Assembly: GCA_900769285.1 (NCBI GenBank)
Contig: CAAGGB010000152.1
Coordinates: forward strand, 1-25,188
Source of the DNA: Victivallales bacterium
GTDB lineage: Bacteria; Verrucomicrobiota; Lentisphaeria; Oligosphaerales; Oligosphaeraceae
Length of the DNA: 25,188 nt
Reading direction: 5' to 3'
Part shown: piece after piece, positions 1 to 6,134 of the stretch
Position numbering within the stretch: position 1 is the first letter of the stretch
How the letters are laid out: each line of letters begins with the position of its first letter
Made by a program: the position numbers and the translations under genes
The notes under the pieces: model-generated
Seen by the model: the letters and a program-made list of their open reading frames with translations, nothing else
Told to the model about the DNA's origin: nothing
The model's database searches: none

Positions 1-22
1 CAGACGTGTGCTCTTCCGATCT
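1..22. other. Illumina adapter remnant at the contig start
   Basis: The first 22 bases, beginning CAGACGTGTGCT and ending CTTCCGATCT, are identical to the 3' end of the TruSeq read-2 adapter. They are not genomic. Translated with the downstream frame they give the artefactual start M-L-F-R-S, so any gene call beginning at position 8 has an adapter-derived N-terminus. Genomic sequence starts at about base 23. Confidence 0.97.
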
Positions 23-250
23 GCCGAGTTGCATGACGCGCTGGCCGCGGCGGGGGCGCTGCCGGACGGCTATGATTTGTCGGCCCATCTCCAGTCGCTG
101 CCGGCCCAGCCGGGCGATGTCGAGGCCACCTTCGCCGACACCGCCGCCCTGGAGCGCCTCTGCGGCCATCGCGCCGACACGCCGCTGTCCGAGGGGCTGC
201 GCCGCTTCGCCGACTGGTATGTCCGCTGGTGGCTGCCGAATCGGTCGTGA
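23..250 (+). CDS. NAD-dependent epimerase/dehydratase, C-terminal fragment
   Basis: Only the last 75 residues are present; the 5' part lies beyond the contig start. The visible part has the C-terminal pattern of extended short-chain dehydrogenases acting on nucleotide sugars, especially UDP-glucuronate 4-epimerase (CapI/GAE type): a Q-P-G-D-V segment, then A-D-T..L, a T-P-L-x-E-G-L helix and the ending F-A-D-W-Y-V-R-W-W. The NAD-binding Rossmann motif and catalytic S/Y/K residues would be in the missing part, so the exact substrate cannot be judged. The stop at 248-250 overlaps the ribosome binding site of waaG, pointing to one operon and a role in supplying an activated sugar (for example UDP-galacturonate) for LPS. 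The frame is open through the adapter, so the true start is outside the window. Confidence 0.8.
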   Translation, partial: AELHDALAAAGALPDGYDLSAHLQSLPAQPGDVEATFADTAALERLCGHRADTPLSEGLRRFADWYVRWWLPNRS

Positions 251-262
251 GGAGTCGTCGTC

Positions 263-1390
263 ATGCCGCTCATCGGACTCTACCGCTACTTTCCCTACGG
301 AGGGCTTCAGAAGGACGCGCTTCGCCTCATCGAGGAGCTGCTGCGCCGTGGCGAGGCGGTCTGCTGCCTGACGACCTCCTGGCAGGGGGAGCAGCCGTCC
401 TCGCCGAAGTTCTCGCTGCGGCTCGTCAAGCCCAAGGGTCTCACCAACACGTCGCGCATGGCGGCGTTTGGACGGGAGTTCGCGCGGCTGGCCGCCGAGC
501 GCCGCGCCGCCGGCGATGTCGCCGTCGCCATGAACCGCCTTCCCGGCGCCGACGTCTACTTCGCCGCCGACGCCTGCATGAGGACCACGCTGCGCCAGAA
601 GCCGTGCTGGCCGCTCCTGCGTCTGCTGCCTCGCTATCGCGCCATTCTCAGCCAGGAGCACGCCGTCGTCGCCAATCCCCATACGCGTTTTCTCCTCATC
701 AGCGAGCGTCAGAGGCGGGACTTTCTGGGCGACTATCCGGAGCTGTCGCCCGAGCGGCTCGTCATGCTGCCGCCGGGCATCCATCCGGGGTGCGCGGGGC
801 ATGTCATCGGCGCGGAGCAGCGACAGCGGCTGCGGCAGTCGCTGGGCGTACCCGATGGCGTGCCGCTGGTGGTCAGCGTCGGCAGCAACTGGCGGGTCAA
901 GGGCATGGATCGCGCACTGGACGTGCTGCTGGAGCTGCCGTGCCACTATGTCATCATCGGCAATGACACGCCGCATGCTATCGAGAAGCTGCGTCGCCAT
1001 CATCGTTTCCCCGCCGAGCGGTTCACCTTCACGGGTCCGCGCAGCGACATTCCCGACCTGCTGTGCGCCGCCGACCTCATGGTTCATCTGGCCCGCAGCG
1101 AGGGCGCGGGCTCGGTGCTGCTGGAGGCGCTGGCCTGCGGGCTGCCCGTCGTCTGCACGGAGCTCTGTGGCTTCAGTCCCTATGTGGCGGCCGTCTCGCC
1201 GTCGCTCGTCCTTTCCGAGCCCTTCGCCGTGCCCGTCGCCCGACGCGCGATTGCGCAGGCGCTGGACACGCTGCCTGACCTGCGCCGTGCCGTCCGGAGC
1301 GCCTGCGAGGGGCAGGACTTCACCCGTCGCACCACCTTCTTCGCCGACTTCCTGCTGGAGCAGCGGCACTCCGACACGCACCATGACTGA
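263..1390 (+). CDS. waaG: WaaG-like LPS core glycosyltransferase (GT4)
   Basis: This 375-residue protein closely follows Escherichia coli WaaG (about 374 residues), the UDP-glucose:(heptosyl)LPS alpha-1,3-glucosyltransferase that adds the first outer-core hexose on the cytoplasmic face of the inner membrane. Visible signatures are Y-F-P-Y-G-G-L-Q-K-D near residue 9 (Y-F-P-F-G-G-L-Q-R-D in E. coli), P-G-A-D-V-Y-F-A-A-D near 94, L-P-P-G-I-H-P at 169-175, the nucleotide-binding stretch V-G-S-N-W-R-V-K-G-M-D near 206, and the GT4 E-x7-E motif at E280 and E288 within S-E-G-A-G-S-V-L-L-E-A. The start is fixed by GAGGAG at 249-254, eight bases upstream. The 3' end overlaps the next kinase gene by 8 bases, so the two are probably translationally coupled. 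The fold and role are clear; the exact acceptor sugar is inferred. Confidence 0.93.
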   Translation: MPLIGLYRYFPYGGLQKDALRLIEELLRRGEAVCCLTTSWQGEQPSSPKFSLRLVKPKGLTNTSRMAAFGREFARLAAERRAAGDVAVAMNRLPGADVYFAADACMRTTLRQKPCWPLLRLLPRYRAILSQEHAVVANPHTRFLLISERQRRDFLGDYPELSPERLVMLPPGIHPGCAGHVIGAEQRQRLRQSLGVPDGVPLVVSVGSNWRVKGMDRALDVLLELPCHYVIIGNDTPHAIEKLRRHHRFPAERFTFTGPRSDIPDLLCAADLMVHLARSEGAGSVLLEALACGLPVVCTELCGFSPYVAAVSPSLVLSEPFAVPVARRAIAQALDTLPDLRRAVRSACEGQDFTRRTTFFADFLLEQRHSDTHHD

Positions 1391-2216
1391 GCAGTCTCTC
1401 CTTCCCTATTCGAGTCACGGCTGGCGCGGCTATGTCGCGCCGGAGTGGCGCGATGCGTTCCAGGACTTCGACGCCTGGCTGGCGCAGCAACCACAGGAAC
1501 GCATCGTCGACAAGCCGACGCGGCAGGTCCTCCGGGTCACGTCGCCGCAGGGCACCGTCTATGTGAAGACCGTCTCCAGTCTGGTGGACGGGCGCCATGT
1601 CTGGCTGGATGTGCTCAAGCGCCTCAAATGGCGTCTCCGGCCCTCGCGTGCCATCCGCACGCTGCGCATCATGCGCACCATGCTGGACGCCGGCGTGCGC
1701 TGTCCCGAGCCGCTGCTTGCCATCCGCCGTCGCCGCACGCTCCTCGCCTCCCCCGAGGACATCATCGTCACGCGCGAGCTTGCCATGCCGACGCTCCATG
1801 CCGCCCTTATGGACACCGCGCCCGAGCGTCGCGCCGACCTGCTCCGACAGGCTCTTCCGGACATCTTCGCCTTCCATCATCAGGGCTTCATCCATGGCGA
1901 CTTCCTCCCTGGCAACATGATGTGGGACGGACAGCATGTCCACTTCATCGACCACGACCGCACCTGGCGTCGGCTGCCGCAGGGCACGCGCGAGGAGCGT
2001 TTCCGCAACCTCGTCCAGTTCTGCTATCATCTCGAGATGGGGACGCGGCAGCTGGAGCTCGGCGAGCAGTTCCTCGTCGGCTACAACCAGCTTGCGCAGG
2101 AGACCTACGGGCAGCCTCTTGTTGAGGTGTGCGCCCTGCAGGCGCTCGTCTACCGCAAGCTCGTCCGCAAGATTCGCAAGTACGACCTGGAGAACTGGCT
2201 TCCGCCACAGCCATGA
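1383..2216 (+). CDS. WaaP-like LPS core heptose kinase
   Basis: A 277-residue kinase-fold protein of the WaaP/InaA lipopolysaccharide kinase group, expected to phosphorylate an inner-core sugar (heptose in E. coli WaaP) with ATP in the cytoplasm. A beta-strand lysine is visible as V-Y-V-K-T-V (K62). The catalytic loop is H-G-D-F-L-P-G-N (H171, D173, N178), and the metal-binding aspartate is in H-F-I-D-H-D (D190). E. coli WaaP is of similar length. The ATG at 1383 overlaps the end of waaG by 8 bases, and its stop overlaps the next ATG as ATGA. Longer in-frame starts would run deep inside waaG and are rejected. Phosphorylated inner core stabilises the outer membrane in species that have been studied; that role here is inferred. 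Confidence 0.85.
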   Translation: MTEQSLLPYSSHGWRGYVAPEWRDAFQDFDAWLAQQPQERIVDKPTRQVLRVTSPQGTVYVKTVSSLVDGRHVWLDVLKRLKWRLRPSRAIRTLRIMRTMLDAGVRCPEPLLAIRRRRTLLASPEDIIVTRELAMPTLHAALMDTAPERRADLLRQALPDIFAFHHQGFIHGDFLPGNMMWDGQHVHFIDHDRTWRRLPQGTREERFRNLVQFCYHLEMGTRQLELGEQFLVGYNQLAQETYGQPLVEVCALQALVYRKLVRKIRKYDLENWLPPQP

Positions 2217-3079
2217 GCAGCAACGGCATGATGCAGACAACAGAGATGGTGGGCTGTCCGTTCAGCGTCGCCCGCGGCGCGGCGTGGTGGTCGGAGCGGC
2301 ATCGCCTGCTTGCGGAGACGCGCGTGGACGCGCAGGGACGCCGCTGGCACCTCCAGTCGGGCCTGGAGCTCGACCTCGCCTGTCGGCTCGTCGAGCTCCA
2401 TCAGCGGAAGGTGCAGGCGGGCGAGTGCATCAGCGCCACCCGCAAGCGGCGCATCTCGGCGGTGTGTCAGGACGGCCGCGCCTTCATCGTCAAGGAGTTC
2501 GTGACGTTGCCGCCGTTTGGGCTGCTGCGCCCGGACCGCCGCAGTTGGCTCTGCGGGAACCGTCTTCATGGGACCGTGCCGTACCTGGGCTGGCTGCGGG
2601 AGCCGCGTCGGGGGCTCATCATCATGGCCTCGGCCGGCGAGGGCTGCCTCGACTTCCGGCGGCGTCCCTACGACGTTGGGCGGCTGTTGCCGAAGTATGC
2701 CCGTGCCGGTGAGCTCATCGCCCAACTGCACGAGCTGCATGTCTTCCATGCCGACCTCAAGCCCAGCAACTTCATCGCGGCCGAGCTGGACACCGACTCG
2801 CCTTGTCTGACGCTGATAGACTGCGACGACATCCGCTGTCCCCGTCGTCTGACCCGTCGTCTCATCGTCAAGAACCTGGCGCAGTTCCTGGGCGGGCTGT
2901 CGTACAGTGTCCCGGACGAGACGGATCGGCTGCTGTTTGCGCGGACGGCCTGGGACGCCTATGCGGCCCTTCGTCCGGTGGCGGACGGTTCGCTGCTTGC
3001 CGCGGCCTCGTTGCTGGCCGTCAGGCTCTATCCCACCTATGTCTCCCAGGTGCAGACCATTTTCTGGCATCTGAAATAG
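2213..3079 (+). CDS. Second WaaP/InaA-type LPS kinase
   Basis: A 288-residue protein with a complete kinase signature but clearly different from the preceding gene. It has the lysine strand F-I-V-K-E-F (K94), the catalytic loop H-A-D-L-K-P-S-N (H179, D181, N186) and the magnesium-binding L-I-D-C-D-D (D203). It fits the lipopolysaccharide kinase (InaA/KdkA-like) group and probably phosphorylates a second site on the LPS core or a Kdo residue; the acceptor cannot be read from sequence. The start ATG at 2213 overlaps the upstream TGA by one codon step (ATGA), favouring translational coupling. Two further in-frame ATGs follow within seven codons (residues 6 and 7), so initiation could be slightly downstream. 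No hairpin terminator is visible after the TAG stop; a degenerate dispersed repeat follows. Confidence 0.8.
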   Translation: MSSNGMMQTTEMVGCPFSVARGAAWWSERHRLLAETRVDAQGRRWHLQSGLELDLACRLVELHQRKVQAGECISATRKRRISAVCQDGRAFIVKEFVTLPPFGLLRPDRRSWLCGNRLHGTVPYLGWLREPRRGLIIMASAGEGCLDFRRRPYDVGRLLPKYARAGELIAQLHELHVFHADLKPSNFIAAELDTDSPCLTLIDCDDIRCPRRLTRRLIVKNLAQFLGGLSYSVPDETDRLLFARTAWDAYAALRPVADGSLLAAASLLAVRLYPTYVSQVQTIFWHLK

Positions 3080-3093
3080 CGCCCTGGCTCTTT

Positions 3094-3140
3094 GTCCACA
3101 AGCTACTCAAAAAGTTTTCTGTCCAAGAACGACACAAAAC
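3094..3140 (+). repeat. Degenerate copy of the 44-bp dispersed repeat
   Basis: The 21 bases at 3094-3114 match 25061-25081 at 19 positions (core words GTCCACAA and TACTCAAAAAG). The following stretch 3121-3140 repeats the GTCCA...GACACAAAA theme. It begins with TTGTCCACA at 3092-3100, one mismatch from a DnaA box. It lies between convergent genes (stops at 3079 and 3207), as does the repeat array near 23.2 kb. The rest of this gap (3141-3206) shows no gene and no clear terminator. Confidence 0.7.
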
Positions 3141-3206
3141 CTCTGATTATTCTGTTCGTGTGCGGAGGATGGGCTGATAGTCTTGTAGTGGTTCTTGTCG
3201 AGGGAA

Positions 3207-4388
3207 CTATAGATGCCAGGCGCTGGTATGGTTTTGCCAGTCGTTGCCGTAGATGGCCTGGATATAGACGAGGCTTTCGAGGTCGTTGTCGCTGCCGTGC
3301 ATGAAGTTGATGGCATTGGGATACAGGTCGGCCAGATAGGCGCGGAGCTCGTGCTTGTAGAAGACGTTCTGGTTGGTGACGTTCGTATGGACAGCGGCAA
3401 GTTTGCTGTTTTGGTCCACTGGCTGTGGGTGCGGGTCATGGCAGATGATGGCCGTCACCGGCAGCACCATCTGCACGGACTTGTGGCGCGTCCAGTCGCC
3501 GCCGCGAGTGTGGCGGATGACGCGCTGCTGCTGTTCGTCAGTCAGCCGGACGACATCCAGGATGGTGAATTTCTCGGAGAGTCGCTGTCGGATGGTCTCC
3601 TCGGCGTTGGCCTTGACTGCATCCTCCCTGACGAGGAAGACCAGGAGGTCGTGGAGGGAGCCGAGCTGTTGCCGTTTCAGCGTTTCCTCGTGGTGCATCA
3701 GTTCGTCGTGCCAGCGGTTGCGGACAGGCCAGCGCGGGATGAGGTCGTAGGGCATGGCCCACTGTTGGGTCTGGAGCCATTGGTGAAGGGACAGCAAGGT
3801 CAGGTTGTCAGGGAGCGACAGATTGGCCTCGGCTGCTAGTCGGCGCATTTCCTGGGCGTAGTCATGCTTGGCGGTCTCGGAGTTTTGCCAGTGTTCGAGA
3901 CCGGAGGGGAGTCCGGAGGCCGCGCCCTTGTGGTAGACGGCATGGTAGACGAAGGAGAGGAGGGCATATCGGGGGGCGGGGCGGCGGTATCCGGCCGATG
4001 CCGTCATGCAGTGGCGCAGGAGCTCCTCACCCAGCACTGGAGGGTAGTAGGGCATCCGCCTGTAGTCGGAGCCGAGGCGGATGCCGGTTGAGAAGAGGTC
4101 GATTTTGAGTGGGCCGCGGCATTGGGACACGACGCGGCAGAAGTCCTCCAGCGCCTCGGAGGCGACGAGGATGTCCAGGTCGCCCGAGAAGGTCCTTTCG
4201 ACGTCAGGGCCATCGAGTGGGAGTTCGTCGTACCAGCGCAGTATGGCATAGGGTATATTGGCGTTGGCCAGTTGCCGGAAGGCTGCGGGCAGGTTTCCGA
4301 TGCTGGCATTGGCCTTGCGGCGTTTGCGTTCCCTTCGCTTCCACTGCCAGAGTAGCCAGCGATAGGAGAGTTCGGCAAAGAGCTTCAT
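3207..4388 (-). CDS. Nucleotidyltransferase fused to an NDK-like domain
   Basis: This 393-residue protein appears to hold two domains. Residues 30-150 look like a polymerase-beta-type nucleotidyltransferase of the NTP_transf_5 kind: F-S-G-D-L-D-I-L-V gives the paired acidic residues D70 and D72, and L-K-I-D-L-F gives the third at D97. Residues 248-380 follow the layout of nucleoside-diphosphate kinase: L-V-R-E-D-A-V where NDK has I-K-P-D-A-V (Lys replaced by R254), then a helix, T-I-L-D-V-V-R-L-T-D-E-Q, V-L-P-V-T-A-I-I-C, and N-F-M-H-G-S-D-N (H364), close to the NDK active-site signature N-x2-H-G-S-D. A basic, tryptophan-rich N-terminus may bind membrane. The start at 4388 is preferred over one 66 bases upstream because AAAGGAA precedes it and it avoids overlapping the kinase gene, which stops 5 bases away. 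Function is unknown; nucleotidyl or phosphate decoration of LPS is an inference. Confidence 0.72.
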   Translation of the reverse strand: MKLFAELSYRWLLWQWKRRERKRRKANASIGNLPAAFRQLANANIPYAILRWYDELPLDGPDVERTFSGDLDILVASEALEDFCRVVSQCRGPLKIDLFSTGIRLGSDYRRMPYYPPVLGEELLRHCMTASAGYRRPAPRYALLSFVYHAVYHKGAASGLPSGLEHWQNSETAKHDYAQEMRRLAAEANLSLPDNLTLLSLHQWLQTQQWAMPYDLIPRWPVRNRWHDELMHHEETLKRQQLGSLHDLLVFLVREDAVKANAEETIRQRLSEKFTILDVVRLTDEQQQRVIRHTRGGDWTRHKSVQMVLPVTAIICHDPHPQPVDQNSKLAAVHTNVTNQNVFYKHELRAYLADLYPNAINFMHGSDNDLESLVYIQAIYGNDWQNHTSAWHL

Positions 4389-4393
4389 GGACG

Positions 4394-5203
4394 TCAGTTC
4401 CTTTGGTGTGCGGCCAGGATGGCTCGGACATCGGTTGGCAGCCTCATTTGGCACCGCATTTTGGTGGAGAGATGCCGTTGGTTCAGCAGACGGAGGGCCT
4501 GCAGGAAGTCCTCGCGGGGGAAGTCCGTCAGGTTGAGCGAGTCATAGACGGTATGTGCCAGTTCCTGTGCGGGCTGGTCGTCAAGTGTCATGGCATCGTA
4601 TTCGAGATAGCGTCCGAGGCTCATGAGCACACTTTCCAGGGAGGGGGAGGGGAGGATGGTGCAGCGTTCGAAGTCAATCAGGACATTCCGTCCGGTTTGC
4701 TGGTCGACCATGACGTTGCTGCGCATCAGATCGGGAAAATGCAGGTGATGCTGGTATAATTGGACGAGGAGGTCGGCGGCAGGGCGTATGTCCGAGCGTT
4801 CCGGATGATGGGCATGGGGGAGGAATTCGATGAGCAGTCCCTCCATGGTTGGCAGTCCGAGCCAGTTGCGGCGTTCGAACCAGCCCAGCAGCCGAGGCGT
4901 GGGGATGCCGGAGCGTGTCGCGTACAGGTGGGCCGCGATTTCCAGAGGTGCCAGTCGGGAGGCTTTCCAGGCTTCCTTGAGTCGGGTGTGGAGGCTGGTC
5001 TTGAGGAGTATGGGGAGGTCGCGGTCGCCTCGTCTGACGCAGACGGTGCGGTTGGGCTCTTGCTTGAAGATGCGCTCGGCACCGTTTGCTCCCTGCAGCG
5101 TCAGTTCGGGGAGGATGCTGTCCTTGGGGCAGGTGTGGTGCAGCCAGACATCAACGCCTGATACCTTGCCGCGATGCACATAGTCTGGGTCCTGTATCTT
5201 CAT
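4394..5203 (-). CDS. LPS-kinase-like protein with altered catalytic loop
   Basis: A 269-residue kinase-fold protein resembling the InaA/WaaP/KdkA lipopolysaccharide kinases. The ATP lysine is probably K68 in P-I-L-L-K-T-S, followed by an E-I-A-A-H helix (E88) and a hinge at L-I-E-F-L. The catalytic loop reads H-F-P-D-L-M-R-S-N, keeping D158 and N163 but with Phe at the position two before the aspartate, where H-G-D or H-R-D kinases have His. The magnesium site is V-L-I-D-F-E (D177). A good ribosome binding site, TAAGGAG, lies four bases before the ATG. It heads a two-gene unit with the nucleotidyltransferase/NDK-like gene 5 bases downstream, and is convergent with the waaG operon. A role in phosphorylating LPS or a glycan precursor is inferred from family and neighbours. 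The AT-rich inverted-repeat element lies in its upstream region. Confidence 0.75.
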   Translation of the reverse strand: MKIQDPDYVHRGKVSGVDVWLHHTCPKDSILPELTLQGANGAERIFKQEPNRTVCVRRGDRDLPILLKTSLHTRLKEAWKASRLAPLEIAAHLYATRSGIPTPRLLGWFERRNWLGLPTMEGLLIEFLPHAHHPERSDIRPAADLLVQLYQHHLHFPDLMRSNVMVDQQTGRNVLIDFERCTILPSPSLESVLMSLGRYLEYDAMTLDDQPAQELAHTVYDSLNLTDFPREDFLQALRLLNQRHLSTKMRCQMRLPTDVRAILAAHQRN

Positions 5204-5280
5204 GCGCTCCTTAATCGTTCGATGTGACCCAGTGGCAGACCAGCAGGGCGTCTACAAGCGTACAACCTGCGCTTATTTAT

Positions 5281-5395
5281 CCCTAGATCAACAGAAAAGT
5301 AGGACTACATACATAAATCAGCATGTTTCCTGGAAGGAAAACACTGACATTGAGCCTGCCCCCACTTGATTTTCCTCCTCTCTGTTGATCTAGGG
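5281..5395. repeat. 115-bp element with perfect 15-bp terminal inverted repeats
   Basis: CCCTAGATCAACAGA at 5281-5295 is exactly reverse-complemented at 5381-5395 (TCTGTTGATCTAGGG). An inner imperfect pair lies at about 5332-5341 (GGAAGGAAAA) and 5370-5378 (TTTTCCTCC). The element is much more AT-rich than its surroundings and codes for nothing. No clear target-site duplication is visible beside the ends. It sits 78 bases upstream of the kinase start at 5203, filling most of the 5204-5453 gap. It could be a MITE-like element, a recombination site or a regulatory cruciform. Confidence 0.7.
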
Positions 5396-5453
5396 TTCAT
5401 TAGATTAATTCCATAATCTCGAAATGCAAGGTCTGGTCAGTGAAAATGCCGTC

Positions 5454-6104
5454 TCAGGCTGTCCGGATGGCATCCAGGAGGATGGCGGTGTTGTCGGCGA
5501 AGGCGGTGGCGCCGGCCTGTTCGAGCGTTGATCTGTCCCTGAATCCCCAGGTGACGGCGATGCAGCGGGTGCCGGCGTTTCGTGCCGTCTCGACGTCGAC
5601 GTCGGAGTCGCCGATGTAGACGGCGTCCGAGGCGTCCACGTTGAGCTGGTGGAGAATGGAGTTGACGGTGTCGGGGGCGGGCTTGCGGCGGATGCCTTCG
5701 CGTTCGCCAGCGACGGCGTCGAACTGGTTGGGGAAGAACTGGGCGCAGAGCTGCTGGACGGCGAAATCGGCCTTGTTGGAGACGACGGCGGTGAGGATGC
5801 CGCAGCGTCTGAGTTCGTCGAGGAGGTTGGGGATGCCGGGGTAGGGGGCGGTGGTGTCGGCGCAGTGCTGGGCGTAGTGGTGGCAGAAGTCGGCGTGGAC
5901 TTGGTTCAGGAGTTCGGGTGAGGCGTTGGCGGGGCAGGCGCGTTCGATGAGCTTGCGGATGCCGTTGCCAACGAACTGTCGGATGCTGTCCTGTGGATGG
6001 GTTGGGAGGTGGTTGGCGGTGAGCGCGGCGTTGGCGCTGGCGACGAGGTCTCCGAGGGTGTTGAGGAGTGTTCCGTCGAGGTCGAAGATGGCGAGTCGAG
6101 TCAT
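5454..6104 (-). CDS. gph: HAD-superfamily phosphatase, phosphoglycolate phosphatase-like
   Basis: A 216-residue haloacid-dehalogenase-type hydrolase close in length and pattern to Gph and related small phosphatases. Motif I is I-F-D-L-D-G-T with nucleophile D8 and general acid D10. The cap region carries the Gph-like F-V-G-N-G-I-R-K-L. Motif II is the V-V-S-N-K segment, motif III the lysine in R-R-K-P-A-P-D, and motif IV G-D-S-D-V-D in Y-I-G-D-S-D-V-D-V-E-T-A. It should dephosphorylate a small phosphorylated metabolite in the cytoplasm; 2-phosphoglycolate is the textbook substrate but sugar phosphates are equally possible in this family. It is the last of nine co-directional genes, 30 bases after the beta-helix gene. 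No Shine-Dalgarno sequence is visible. The gene symbol is by resemblance only. Confidence 0.85.
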   Translation of the reverse strand: MTRLAIFDLDGTLLNTLGDLVASANAALTANHLPTHPQDSIRQFVGNGIRKLIERACPANASPELLNQVHADFCHHYAQHCADTTAPYPGIPNLLDELRRCGILTAVVSNKADFAVQQLCAQFFPNQFDAVAGEREGIRRKPAPDTVNSILHQLNVDASDAVYIGDSDVDVETARNAGTRCIAVTWGFRDRSTLEQAGATAFADNTAILLDAIRTA

Positions 6105-6134
6105 GTCAGTCGAGAGTGTCGTTGGCGTGTGCGG

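Noticed and set aside
2150..3070. Long antisense frame of 306 codons opposite the second WaaP-like gene
   Set aside because: It mirrors a gene with clear kinase motifs. Open antisense frames are expected in GC-rich DNA and this one shows no recognisable domain.
3092..3304. Plus-strand small ORF beginning in the degenerate repeat
   Set aside because: It overlaps the coding sequence of the nucleotidyltransferase/NDK-like gene on the other strand and ends in an Arg/Cys-rich shadow sequence.
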